Shown here piece by piece: positions 10,996 through 23,503 of a stretch of DNA of 64,000 nucleotides. The translations under genes were made by a program, and so were the position numbers. The notes beneath the pieces were generated by a model. That model saw only the letters and a program-made list of their open reading frames with translations. It did not search any database and was not told the origin of the DNA. The stretch spans positions 17,931,844-17,995,843 of the forward strand of contig OX637402.1 in assembly GCA_951799425.1 (NCBI GenBank), given 5' to 3'. This DNA is from Ilex aquifolium. Lineage: Eukaryota > Streptophyta > Magnoliopsida > Aquifoliales > Aquifoliaceae. Positions within the stretch are counted from its first letter, which is position 1. The number at the start of each line of letters is the position of its first letter.

Positions 10996-12025
10996 AACTA
11001 TTTAAGGGCAGTTAAACAATAAAGGAACAAGTTTGTCACATGTAACAAAGCCCAAATGTCATATTTTTTGTTGTTCTCAAATGTTTTCTACAGTTGGCTT
11101 GCCTATGAGGAAGAGACCATTTCTTATATGGAGAGATGTCCCTACGGCTAATTTATCTTAGTTTCCTAAAGAAAAGAGAAAGTCAAGGTTTAAATTCCTA
11201 ACTTTGAGACTACAACTATATCAAATGATTGAACTTGAACAAACTTCTCTTTTCAAACGAATCCCCCAATTCTAGGATCTTTTACAACGAAGGCCTATCA
11301 TCGAATTCTTCAAACCTAGGACATGATTCTACTGGGGGAAGGCGTTGAGTACATAGACAAGACAGTCCTAGGAATGAAAGTTCATTCCCTCGTACTCTGG
11401 GACGCCTTAACGTCGGTTGAACAAAAAAAGTTCAATCTTGTAAAATTGTAGCGTAGGCAAAACCTGGCAGCCCACTCAGAGTTTGGCCTTCTCCCGTCCT
11501 GGAAGGAAACCAGACTTTCCTTCCTTCCCCCAGCAGGCAAGAAGACTGGGAGTTTGATGCAGATTATTTGCCAAATGAGCTGAGCTAGAAGACTGAGCTT
11601 TAAGTCAAGGACATTTATAAGCAGCAAGCAGTTTGCACCCTGGTAAGATTATGATTAAAATGTCAAATGCAGTTACAGAACCCCTGGCATGCACAGTTAA
11701 AAGATCGATGAGAGTAGACTTGAACACCGTAATTAACCTCATGTTCTCTCAAATGAGCTACAGCTTGGGCCTTTGCCTATATAAAAGTAAATAAATTGAG
11801 AACAAAGATTTGAAGCAGCAGACTCTGTATGAAGCTGCCTCTCTCACTTTGAAGACACCAAGGTGGTCAAACTGCTTCGATGATGTCACCTCCTTTTTGT
11901 CAAACAGGACTTTCGAATTATTGTTGTGGGGTGATATTGATTGACACGGTTGGCAACAAAAAGAATTCGCTTGACTCCTATACTGCATATGACAGGAAGT
12001 ATATAGCCAACAATTGGCTGTAAGA
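10996..12025. other. Downstream region of ABCB26, non-coding
   Basis: Lies 3' of the ABC transporter and probably includes its 3' untranslated region next to 12025. No other gene was recognised. Confidence 0.5.
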
Positions 12026-15000
12026 TCATGCCACAGCATCAGCTTGTCTTCTGATCAATCGTGCATACAAACCATCTTTTAAGAGAAGCTCCATGTGGTT
12101 GCCCATCTGGATGGAAAAACACAAATTAAGGCCATAGACCACATAATAGTGTCGGAGGAGTAGTCAGAAATTGTGTTTTAACCTAGTGTTTCTTGGGATA
12201 TTAAACTTTTTCATAAACAGCCATGTAATTGATGATTCAGCTGCTAAGGGCTCTGTCACCCACTGAGGCATTGATGAAACTTGCAGATTGTGACAGATCA
12301 GTGGTAAGTTTCAGCTCAATCTAACAATTAAGTAGTAGGACTATGACACTGCTAAGTGGTAATAAAGTACTGGCCTTGTGGGCAAGTTATATATACCCAC
12401 AGAAACCTCGCATGATCAATTGCGGGATAAAAACTTGCAAGGCTCATATAAAATAGTAAGCAAAAGAGGGCAATTTCAAGCAAAGGAAGAAGCAAAGAAC
12501 GATATGAAAGAATAAAAAGAAAGAGAGGAACAAAGACAATACTTGCAAATGTCATACGGAGTCCCAACAACTCAATGATGGACCACAACCATCTTTGTAT
12601 GATAATCATAATACATACCTCAACAATTCGACCATCATCCATTACCACTATTCTGTCAGCAGCTTGTATGGTAGAGAGCCTGAAGAAAGTGGATTGTCAG
12701 GTTTTCAAGGTCTCACACTTTCACTAAGCAACTCAAAATTTGAATGTTGGAGGACTCACCGGTGTGCAATTATTATAACGGTCCTCTTTGTCTTGTCATT
12801 TCTGACACCACGAAGAACACCCTGCATATAATGGAAAATGCATATGTAGAAAATTCGAAGCTCCAAAAAATGGGCTATTTTAGCTACAAATGCCACTACT
12901 ATCTACCTTGACATGGTGTTCACTCTCTGCATCCAGAGCACTGGTGGCTTCATCAAGAATCAAAATGCTTGGTTCCCTGAGAATGGCCCTAGCAATAGCG
13001 ATTCGCTGCTTTTGTCCACCACTAAGCAAATCATCATCAACAAGTGTTTGATAACCGTTAGGTAGAGATGAAATGAATTCATGCGCATAGGCTTGCTTGG
13101 CAGCCCGCTCGACATCCTTTTGCTCAACATCTTTGGTACATCCATATCTTATGTTTGAACTGATATCCATGCGGAAAAGTCGAGGTTCCTATCAAAACAC
13201 TTCAATGAGACAAACGTATCTTACAAATTTCACTCTCATTCAGACTGGAAAGTTAACGAGGAAACCTGTCCCACATATCCAATCCTTTCCCTGAACCACT
13301 TGATATCCAAGTCTTTGAGAGGGTAGCCATCAATTAGAATCTATGATTAGAGAACAGATAGTCAAAGTTTCAACCAATGTAAATTTAGACCACATATATA
13401 ATTTGATAAGGCAATAAGGAATGATGGAATTTTGGCTAGTTGTGTATTGTAATAGACATGCAAGGTCTATAAGTGGAATGATGGTTAAGAAGTTGAAATG
13501 AGAAGAGATTAAATGCAAAACCCAAAAATCAACTTACAAAAATATGGTAATATGACAATGGTCAACCAGGCAATGAAATCTCCGGTGGATCAAATGATAA
13601 CTTAGATTGTTTCAAGGGAGATCACAGATCTTTTTTGTGCTTTTTTTTTTTGTTGGTTTTATTATATGTTATTAGCTGACCCCAGTAGTGTGGATATAGG
13701 CTTTGTTGAGTTGTTCACTTGCTGAGTTGCTAAGTTGAGTTTGCTTAATTTTGAGTTACTTAAAGTCTTCTGAACCTAATATCTGTATACATCCTGTGTC
13801 TCTCACGAAATCCTCTGGCTAGTATTTTTTTATTGTAAGCCTAGCTGCCGCTATAGCTACGATTTATATTGCTTTCCTTGAAATATTTTGTTTTTTCTGC
13901 ACAAAATATTTGTCTGAATAGGAAGAGCCAGTTCCTTCCATCTATTAACCTAACTATAACATGTCAATCCTTTCTGCTGTAAATAGTTTCAGTCGTTCGG
14001 TTGATGGAACCAGGAAGGATAAGAAAGAGTGGGCTGGTGTTGGCTTCACTATCTAGGAGCCTCATGGATCCAAAGGTGGTTTCTGGAGCTGATTCGGTTC
14101 ACGTATCTTCAGCTCTTCATGCAGAGGGTATGGCTCTTATGTTAGACTTGCATTGGAGAAAGCTCATGGGATTTTGGCAGGACTCCCTTATTTTAATTAG
14201 TAATTCCCCCCCCCCCCCGCCCAAAAAAAAATAGAAATATTTGTACGATATTTATGTTATACATAATATTCAATGTATTTGTGAAGACTTCCATTATTGT
14301 AAGGTTTGTATGGCCCAGAGGGAGGTCCATTATTCAAGAAGCTCGTAGGAATTCTAAAAGAGCTTCCTAACAACTGATGCAGATTTATTCTACTTCATTA
14401 AGTTCTTAATTTTATCTCCAAAAAGAAAAAAAAATTGACACCACTTAACTTTTGTGAGGTGTGCAAGACCCAGAGGGAGGGCCATAATTCAAGAAGCTCA
14501 CAGGAATTCCAAAAGAGCTTCCTAACAGTTGATGCAGATGTATTCTAATTCATGAAGTTCTTAATTTTATCAAAAAAAAAAAAATGCACTGTCAAAGTAC
14601 ATCTCAAGGAGAAAGAATCTTACCTGACCATTTGTTGGCTCATAAAGACGGAGCAGAAGATGCACTAGAGTGCTTTTCCCACTGCCACTAAGACCGACCT
14701 AAACAATACTAGAGTTAGGACCCATGTTTTCTTAAGGTTGTAGTTGATGGAACAAAAGCATATAAATAGAGCTGACTTACAACTGCAACCACTTCATTAG
14801 GATGCACCAAGAAGTTTATATGCTGCAGCACAGGTACCTGCTCAGTCGACAAGTATTTTTAAATCAAACCAATAGATAACTTGGTACATTGTTAGGAAAA
14901 GCAAGCAACAAAAATATAACAGTATTGCAGTCTGGAGTTTATAATTCAAGTAAATGCTATGACGTAGTTCATACCAAAGGATCATTGAAAGGTAAATTTC

Positions 15001-18000
15001 CTTTATTAACAGCAACGGTTACCCAATTTATCACAGTATAAGCGTGTCAAAGTAAGGAAGCATATTCAATTCATATAACATTGAAGATAACTAACATACC
15101 ATTGTCCTTGAAAAATAGTAATAAGAAACATTCACAAACTCTATACGCCCGAGCAAGCTTTGCAACTGTGATCCTGCAAAATATTGGCATCAGTTAACAA
15201 TCATCTAATCTATAAGCTTAAGCTGGTAGAGAGAGGTGTGTGTGATTTGAACTCAGGCTCTGTTAAGCAGAGTGAAACATCAAAACTCAAATGCAAGGTG
15301 AATTGACAGAGACGGGTGGAACATAAGCATTTATCTGATATGAGTACCCTATTGATTAAACGGATTTACTGGAACTAAACCTGTAAAGAAAAAAGGAATG
15401 CAAAAAGGCTATTTTCTGGTATGGAAGTTCTAATTAAAAAAAATCACCACCACATAAATCAACAATTGCAACAGTGAAACTTTGATGTAATTTCGGGAAA
15501 AACACGTATGGTTGGGCCTTAGAAGTTTCCTATCCACTTGGAAATTTGGGAATTTTGGCATCTGCCACCTAAAATAGGCATTTAGGCACTTGTGAATATC
15601 CATTTCCCTTACTTTGAGATATAATGGAGCCAAAAGATGATTAGATTCCTGCCTTGGGTGACAAGATATATCTTCATGGTGGTAAGTAAGCCAGCTGGAC
15701 CAAAGTCCAGCTCTTTGTTGGACAACATGAGGGAAAATACCAAGGCCCATGTTGCTACAGGGGTCTACCACAGAATTGTCCAAATAACTGAAAATAATAA
15801 CTTAAAGTAAAATGAAGTGAGTTTTTAAGAGAAGTTTCAGGCAACCTATCATTTCATATTCACAAAGAATGAGGGGTAAAAACTTGACAGTTCAAAATGG
15901 AAATTCAAGCATTATTAACAAATAGTAAGTGTGAGTATCTGAGTTGTGGGCACTGTCCATTGAAAACATCAGGATATTTTTACCAAAAACAGCAAAAACT
16001 GCTTGCCTTTCATAATGAACTGGTTGCTAGATGAAAGATCCATCAATTGAAAAACTTTTTCACTTGCCCCGACTGATTGCATCAATGATGACAAGTTGTC
16101 CCCCACCCACCATGCTGAATATATCAGCCACTCACTGTATAATATGAACTTTGTAAGTTGCTCTGCCGTAATATGGCCAGCCAGAATAGACATTCCTCCT
16201 ATCAGCACAGCAATAACCTATAAATATAAATATGTGCAGTAAAGTAGAAGTTAACTTATAGATGTTGAAATGAAGACCAGTTCCAATGATCCATTATATA
16301 TACAGCCAATCAGTTGTTGTTGATAGTTATATTGTGATGTTGATAGTTTTATTGTTATGAAGCCATCTTCAACAATTCCTACTCCCATGACCAATTATAA
16401 ATTCCTAGATCCGCATCATTCATAGACTTGTTGAATCAACTGCCAAAATGGAGCATAGAGCAGTGGTCTATGGAGTGTGTCAACAGCTTTGGCAAAGATT
16501 TCAGAAGGGAATGAATTTGACCCTCGAAGGAAAACATGGACGTACCAATTTCCCACAGACCCCTATATTAGAAGATTGCGGAAAACATGTTTAGGTTGAT
16601 AGATTGAAGTTCATGAAACTATTTAAGCAGATAGTTTGAAGTTCATTGTGAAGACAGGAAATGAAATGGTGACCAAATTATTTACTGGAAATCAATTTCC
16701 ATGTATCATTATCAAAGGAGTACTTGATTTGAAATTTAAATGCACTCCTAAGTCCTAACTGATCCGCATTCATGTGACACCACAATGAAGAGTAAATAAT
16801 AGATGCCGTATATACAACAATTCTCTCCTTTTTTTCTTTCCAACCATCATTCTTCCCTTGTGTAAATAGGAGCCTCCTACATAGCATGATATACATAGTC
16901 TCCGAGGACTGAAGCTCAGGTAAGCTGGGTTGCATTAGATAAAAGTTTAAGGCTTGCTGAAAAAGCTGGCCCCAACCCAGCTTTCCTGAACCTTGTGTGG
17001 CGTGTAGATGCTAATTCAAGCTCTAGTAATGTGAAGTTAGCCTAAACTATCAAGTTGCAGAAACTATCAGATAATCATTTGGAGAGAGAAAGAAAAAGAG
17101 AGACAAGTAAACATCCTCATTTCCTTGAAAACTGTGAAAATACAAGAAAGTGCTTCACCTGTGTGGAGTGATAGAGAGTGTTGAAGCTGAGGCTCCAGAA
17201 TCCATATGCAGCACTCTGTCGCAAGCTTATGTCAGCTAATTTCTCCAGCCAATGCTTGTACCTATCCAAAACGCAAATTAAAATGACCGGTTAAATACAA
17301 AGTTTCAACTTATTATTACAAATATTTCTTAATGTTTGCATTCCTAGATGAGTTTGTGTTCCAGAAAGTGAAAGTTCAGAAGAAATAAAATACTGAGAAA
17401 AGAAATAAATACTAGTCACATTGACCTTCCAAATTCCTGTTGTTCGGTTCCATAAACTCGAACAGTCCTCATCAAAGAGAGTGTCTCTTGTGCAACCTAT
17501 ATTACATAAAGAAAAAAACATCCAACTATAAAGTTTTTTTAGCAACAGTGTCTTCTCAAAATAATTACAGATGCATAGGCCGATGTTACTTCATTGGCAG
17601 ATGCAGTGAACTCTTGAGTTATTTTTGCTGCTTTCTTCTGGTACCTACAAAATTAGCAGATATAAGAGACAATTAGCAGCCACGAGAACAAGAATTGGGA
17701 AAAAAATGATAAGTCAAAAAACCGAGTTCCAGCCTTGAACTTGTTCCCAGTACCCCCAAGCACTTCCAACACCAATGCCCAAGGTAGCCAAGATTGGTTA
17801 AGGAACAGTGACAAGACTAGTGTGTATTAGTCCCACCCACCATCTCTGCTTTCCAATTATAATACTACTTAACCATTGATTAGTGGAAACCAACACTGGT
17901 CGCTGCTAATGTCCTTTAAAATATAGAGACTAAAATTGTAGCTTAGGTGTTTCTCATCATTGAGTCTTTCATTCTGGAGAATCTCTCCACCAAGAAATTA

Positions 18001-21000
18001 CATTAATCCCTGTGCTTTTACTTTTTATGGTTAAAAACACAAAGGATCATGAAATCTTACTGGCCATAGAACAGCATAATGGTTGCTAGAGTGGAGCATA
18101 TTGCCATTGTACATAATCCGAGTGGCCATGACAAAAACAACAAGTAGATCAATGCGCCTGTTCCCTGAATTAGGATATAGGAACTAGATTCTCAACTGGT
18201 AAGCAAACTCAGGAAAACATTAGGATTTTGCTCAGAGAAGCAACCTGAAGAAGATTGCGCAATATGAAATTAAGATCGTTCCCAATAACACGTGATACTT
18301 GTTGACAATCTGCCCCGAGTCTACTCGTCAAATCACCAACTGTTGCAGAGTCAAAAAAGGATATATCCTACAAACAAGTAACCACAAAATAAGCACTTGT
18401 CTAAAAAAATCTTCTAAGCAAAAGAAAGGATATTTTTAACTATGATTAATTATATATCTCAGAACCTGAAGAAGAAGAGCAGAGTACAATTTTTCCCTCA
18501 TTCGCTTCACCTGCACATGGGATAGGAGTACATAGTCAGCATCAAAATAATAATCCCTGCAAATTTCAAGAAAGTATTATCATTGGTATTTCTTGACTAT
18601 GCATAGCATTGTGAAGAAAACACAAAGTCCACCCCACTTGGTCCAGCCATGTAGAAGAGAGGATTACTACCTCTAGGACTAAATTGGCCACTTCTTGGGA
18701 TAAAAGCAAACCAACTAACACTAAATAGTTGAGAAAATCCCAAATACTAACAGCTAATGGCTAGGAATTCACATGACATTATGAGCTTCTACTTCAGCCC
18801 ATTTAAGAAAAATTGAATGGTATGACAGGACATGACCAGTATACAAAGTCTGCTTCATCCAAAAGGAGGAAACACCTATAAACAGAAACCCTTGCCCCTG
18901 GAACATAAAACTCTTCACTAAAATTGAATCACGATTTCTGACTCACGAGGATCATATTTGCAATGCCAAAACAGCAACCTCTTACACCACTGTAAGTTCA
19001 GATAAAAAAGCAGGGTCAGCAGCTGTCATCCCAATGGCAAAAATATCATTGACAGAGTAGATGAAGTGTGACACAGAATGTTAATTAATACAATAGCCAA
19101 AAATGCAAAATGATAAAGGAATTCCTCAAATGAATGTCTTAATGCATGTAATGAGCAAGATAATCACGAATGAATGGAGGAACTTCCTACAGCTTGGTTA
19201 TGAGTTTCTAGCTTCTGTACATGCTAGGATACGAGGCACCCTTACTCAAAGCTAGAACTTCCTTCCATACAATTACAAGCACATTCAAATTCATCCACCA
19301 GCATACTGGCAAATAAAGTGTGCATAATGGATCAGCCAGAGAAGCTCAAGACACTCTGGAATCAGGCATTGATCTTCTCATGGCAGAAGCCTCAGCAACG
19401 AGAGATGCAGCTCTTTGGGCAGAAATGCAAAACTGGAACTACGTCACCATTGAAAGTGACTCCCAAACTGTGGTTCACGCAATCATGCTTCCACGTGTAA
19501 AGACTCCATGGCAGATTTTGACAATAATCCAAGACCTTAAACAAATTCTCAAGAATCATCCTGATTGAAACATGATACATGCTTACAGAGATGCAAATAC
19601 AGTAGCACAAGAGCTAGCAAGATGGGGATTAGCCCTCAAGTACATGGGTGTTCTTCCAAATCAGCAGCTTCCAAACTTAGTGAGTGAAGGAGTGCTCAGG
19701 GAGATACCCACTTATATAGGAATTAGCTAGCTTAATTTCTTTTCTCTTGTTTCTTTACTCTATACTTAACTTTTTTTCCAGCAAAATAAAAAAAATTAAG
19801 TGTGCATTTGCTCATTCCTAACCCTCTCATGGGTTTTCCAAATATAATATCATTAGTGTTCTTGTCTGAAGGACGCAAATGACTTGAAGAAAAAATAAAT
19901 AAGAAGCACGACACTGACTTGTAATTTCCACTTCTCTTCCTGAGTAAAGAAGAAAAGAAGCAAGGGTGCCAAAGTGATAATCAGAAAAAATTTAAGATTT
20001 TTGTAAATAGCATTTCTTCCACAAAGTGTCAATTCAATAATTCCAAGAAAAATAAGTACAATTTATAGGATGAATCGGCCAATAGCATATTTTACTGTTG
20101 CAGTTACATGCCTGGATCTTCAACTTTAACACAGTTTAGCTATCAAGTTTCGTGCAATCAAATAATTACATGTGGTTGTTTTTATTTGGGTGCTAGCAAA
20201 GATGAATCTAGGCCTCTTAGAAGACTCTACTAATCCTATTGGGCACATACAATCCTACTGGGTCACATGGATTGGGCAATTATGGGAATAAACCCCTTAC
20301 GATATCCCCAAGGACTCCAAGTTTGGTAGGGCACATAGATCAAATTGTGTGCATCTATTGCCTAGGATTGAATCACCAAGAATACTAATATTAAGTGGGT
20401 CGACACTTGGCAGAAAAGTAACCTTAAGTCCATACCTAAAAACACTAAGTGCAATTTACTATTGCCTAGGCAACAGGTCATCTGGATTTAAAAACAACTC
20501 GAGTATACATTCGCGCAATTGCCCAGGTTGATTTCGAATTCAAATTAAAGATGGAATCAACGAGATATATACATGGCGAGCTATAAGCAACTCTGACTCA
20601 ATATTTAATTACACAAAATATATAAGCATTTCAAGTGAACATACATATCATTTCCATTGAATCAGTCATGAAGGTATTTAGCAGAAGCATCAGTATGAAA
20701 CAAGAGCCAATTACTAGTTTGCATTTTGAACACAACGATGGGTGCTTTGAGGGTTTCACCATGCAATTTATTAACCTGAAAATTCCTGAAGTGAAGCACA
20801 GGAATACCAAGAGTCGCACATTCCGGTGGAAAATTGAGATTTCACCACTTTGTGCCGAAAAGATTGAAGCTGTCAAGAAATGTGGAATGGAAATCTCTGA
20901 AAGCTGAACCATAACAATAAAGTTAAACAATTCAGTTAGTGCAGAATCACTATCTATGTATGATAGGCAGATAATTATCATAATCAACAACAAAAAAAAA

Positions 21001-21567
21001 AGGCTCGGAGAAGAACATACAGCTGTGAGTGCAGAATCACTATCTATGTATGATAGGCAGATAATTATCATAATCAACAAAAAAAAGACTCGGAGAAGAA
21101 CATACTGCTGTGAGAATTAGGGCAGAAAAGGCGGCGAAGATGACCCATCGATCTTCAGCTATTAACTCCCACATTTTACTAAGAGCCCGGAGAACAGTGA
21201 CCGGTTTGGCGGTCATAACAACTTGGACGTCCTCAGAGAAGCTCCACCAACTTCCTCCAGGCAATATCGATCTTATAAGACCAACCCATCTTCTCAGCTT
21301 CTCATACAAATTATTTTCAACATTGTTTTCTCTGTTAAGTTTCGGAGATTCTTCTGAATAATTTTGCATACAAACCCCATTAATCGAAGCCGAAATGTAA
21401 CCAATTCTTCTCTCGGAAGAAGAAGATAGAGAGAAGGAAGATTGAGATTTTGTTTTGGTGGGCGAATAGGAATTTTTGGGATGAATTTTAACAGAGATTG
21501 GTGGTGTGGGTTGAATAGTTTGAGAAAAAATGAGATATGATTGACGATTAGAAAGAGAAAGAGACAT
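12026..21567 (-). CDS. ABCB26: Chloroplast half ABC transporter, ABCB26/TAP1-like, 18 exons
   Basis: Exons on the minus strand: 21567-21106, 20903-20776, 18989-18947, 18510-18466, 18367-18245, 18164-18061, 17644-17590, 17496-17426, 17261-17159, 16217-16007, 15173-15100, 14837-14781, 14698-14624, 13340-13266, 13188-12907, 12821-12760, 12679-12619, 12106-12026. They sum to 2112 bases, an open frame of 703 residues, close to the roughly 700 of Arabidopsis ABCB26. A Ser-rich N-terminus suits a plastid transit peptide. The ILPGGSWW segment and the transmembrane half ([39 protein letters not shown]) match that family. ATPase motifs are Walker A GLSGSGKS (494-501), Q-loop Q542, signature LSGGQ (597-601), Walker B LILDE (D621, E622) and H-loop H656. 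As a half transporter it should dimerise in a plastid membrane; the substrate is unknown. ATG 21567 is the first in frame. The intron after exon 10 begins GC, not GT. The product name rests on remembered family sequence. Confidence 0.92.
13985..14584 (+). mobile_element. LINE 3' remnant with broken RNase H domain
   Basis: Lies in an ABCB26 intron, opposite strand. Reading [18 protein letters not shown] followed, after stops and a frame change, by [13 protein letters not shown] gives the DG...AG start and E-containing helix of the RNase H-like domain found at the end of plant L1-type LINE ORF2. The 3' part holds a tandem duplication (CCCAGAGGGAGG at 14314 and 14469, 155-base period) and ends in a short A-tail. 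It is non-functional. Confidence 0.6.
19318..19730 (+). mobile_element. LINE RNase H-domain remnant in ABCB26 intron 2
   Basis: The frame encodes an RNase H-like segment: [29 protein letters not shown] (catalytic Asp region), [12 protein letters not shown], then after a TGA at 19566-19568 it continues [18 protein letters not shown]. This is the typical C-terminal domain of plant non-LTR retrotransposon ORF2 (or a related RNase H-like family protein). No reverse transcriptase part is present. It is inserted antisense to ABCB26. Confidence 0.6.
20939..21115. repeat. Tandem duplication over the ABCB26 exon 1 splice donor
   Basis: Two copies of an 85-90 bp unit (GCAGAATCACTATC at 20941 and 21031) each end with GAACATAC(A/T)GCTGTGAG, which on the minus strand is the end of exon 1 plus GTATGTTC. 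Thus two candidate donors exist, at 21105 and 21020. Using the inner one adds 85 bases and leads to a stop, so the outer donor was chosen. The copies differ mainly in the length of an A-run. Confidence 0.85.
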
Positions 21568-21810
21568 GATTATGGTGATGGGTTTTTGATAACGAGCAAT
21601 TTTCTTCCTCACTCACTCTGCTTTTCTCGCCATTCTGTGCTTGTGTTGTCTCACGGTCCACGGAGATATCATCCAATAACAGAGAGGTGAGGTGAGAACA
21701 GAGTTTGAGTGTCTGACCGTCGCGCGGCCAATTTTTACGAAGAAACTAAAAACAATGAGGCAGCCCCACTTGAGTTGAGACGTATACGCCTCAGGTGCCG
21801 TGGGTCTGTG
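21568..21810. promoter_or_regulatory. Proximal 5' region of ABCB26
   Basis: About 240 bases between the ABCB26 start codon and a hAT-like insertion. It must hold the 5' untranslated region and core promoter of the minus-strand gene. No confident TATA box was identified. Confidence 0.4.
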
Positions 21811-22200
21811 TGGGGGTGACAATTTTTGACACGAAACGATATCTTGATACAAACACGACACGAATAAATGAGTTTGGGTTGACTATTTTTTGGTACAAAC
21901 CCGTGTATGACACGACCCGTCAACACAAAATATTAATGGGTCGTGTTCGGGTTCAACCCGCTTAACCCGAATTGACCCGTCAACACGAAATTTTTAACTC
22001 GAAGGAGATTGACCTGGCCTTTTCGTAGCATGTATGAGTTTTCATATTTTGATGGCTTATTTTTTCATCACTTTTGATGTTTAATTTGGTTGCGCGATGT
22101 ACGATTAACATATTTAATTAATATTATAGAAATAAAATATTAATTATTTGTAATTGTTTATCAAGCACTGACATAATTATTGTATAAAAAAGATATTATT

Positions 22201-22232
<32 letters not shown>

Positions 22233-22462
22233 AGTTAATTTTTAGTTTGTAGAAAAAATATGAGGAGAGATTCAATTAAGTGAAAATAAAATCTTAGAGT
22301 TAAATTTTTTATTCAAAGTTTATGTGGGTGAACACGAATACGAACACAAACACGACACAAAAATAAACAGGTCAACTCGACACGACACGATTAGTTAAAT
22401 GGGTTGGGTTAGAGTTGACTAATGTTCGACATGACACGAACCCGACTCGATTGCCACCCTTA
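21811..22462. mobile_element. hAT-like non-autonomous element, 652 bp
   Basis: The left end TGGGGGTGACAAT and the inverted right end TAAGGGTGGCAAT form short terminal inverted repeats. An exact 8-bp duplication GGTCTGTG lies at 21803-21810 and 22463-22470. Both features are typical of hAT elements. The interior is rich in GACACGA/ACCCG motifs plus an ATT microsatellite near 22205-22235 and has no coding capacity. Confidence 0.8.
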
Positions 22463-22488
22463 GGTCTGTGTCGATTTTTAGTGAGCTT

Positions 22489-23157
22489 TGACGAGTCCAA
22501 ATTCAACTGGGCTAAGCCCGATGAAAATAAGTCGAGAAAGGCCCGAATACCAATGGGCCCCGGGATTAATCCAAGTCTCCAAAACCTATCAAGTCGGGTC
22601 ACCCATCTAAGGAGAACGGAGAAGAGGCGAAGGAGTCGAGGGACAGTCGAAGCCTTATGGGCGCCGACTATGGCAGCCCCATGGGCGCCAACCCCTTGCT
22701 TGAGCTCCCCACTCATCATCTCAACTCCTCACTTGCCCTCTCCTCATACCATGATATCCCAAGGAAGAATGCACTAGAAGGTCAAGGCCTAAGAAGACAC
22801 CAATGGGATGACCACCATTGGGCGCCGACCACTGGGCGCCTACCCCCATGGTGCTCCCTTGCCTTGGTACTCCAGTACTCCTACTCCTATTCCAACTCAA
22901 GGTCCAAGCCTAAAGTCCAATCCAAGTCAGGAATCTCCTCCGACTGAATAGGAACACGAGGGAGAGAATGACGGGATGCGAAGATCTACTCTTACCTTAC
23001 TTGTGCTTACCAAAGAGGTCTACTTCTACCATGATTGCACTTACCAAAATAGTGGAAGACCTCTCCCTCACGGCACCGCCTCACCGCCTCACCATTGCTA
23101 TATAATGTAAGCCCTCTCAAGGGTAAAGGGACACTAAAAACATCTCCAACATACTTG

Positions 23158-23211
<54 letters not shown>

Positions 23212-23445
23212 CTCTGTAACACTTCGTTGATTGTTATTCATCAATAAAGAACACCGGCAAACACTGCCATTCGAAAGAGTGGACGTAGGTCACCCGAGAC
23301 CGAACCACTATAAATCTCTTGTGTTGACCTGTTATTTATTGTTTTACTCTTGATTGCCATTAATTACATGCTAATTGCTCATTAATCACACCCGTTGATA
23401 TTCTTGACTGTTGATCTTGGACGAAGACAGTTTTGTGCATCATCA
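22489..23445 (+). repeat. 5' LTR of the Tat element
   Basis: Starts TGACGAGTCC and ends GTGCATCATCA. It has TATATAATG near 23100, a long CT microsatellite (about 23159-23208) that accounts for most of the length difference from the 3' LTR, and AATAAAG near 23244. Confidence 0.92.
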
Positions 23446-23448
23446 GTT

Positions 23449-23466
23449 TGGCGCCGTCTGTGGGAA
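23449..23466 (+). other. Primer binding site of the Tat element
   Basis: TGGCGCCGTCTGTGGGAA, three bases after the LTR, identical to the site of the TR-GAG element at 2680-2697. Confidence 0.75.
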
Positions 23467-23503
23467 CGACAAAGTTTTTACTATCTTTCTATTCTTTCAA
23501 TCC

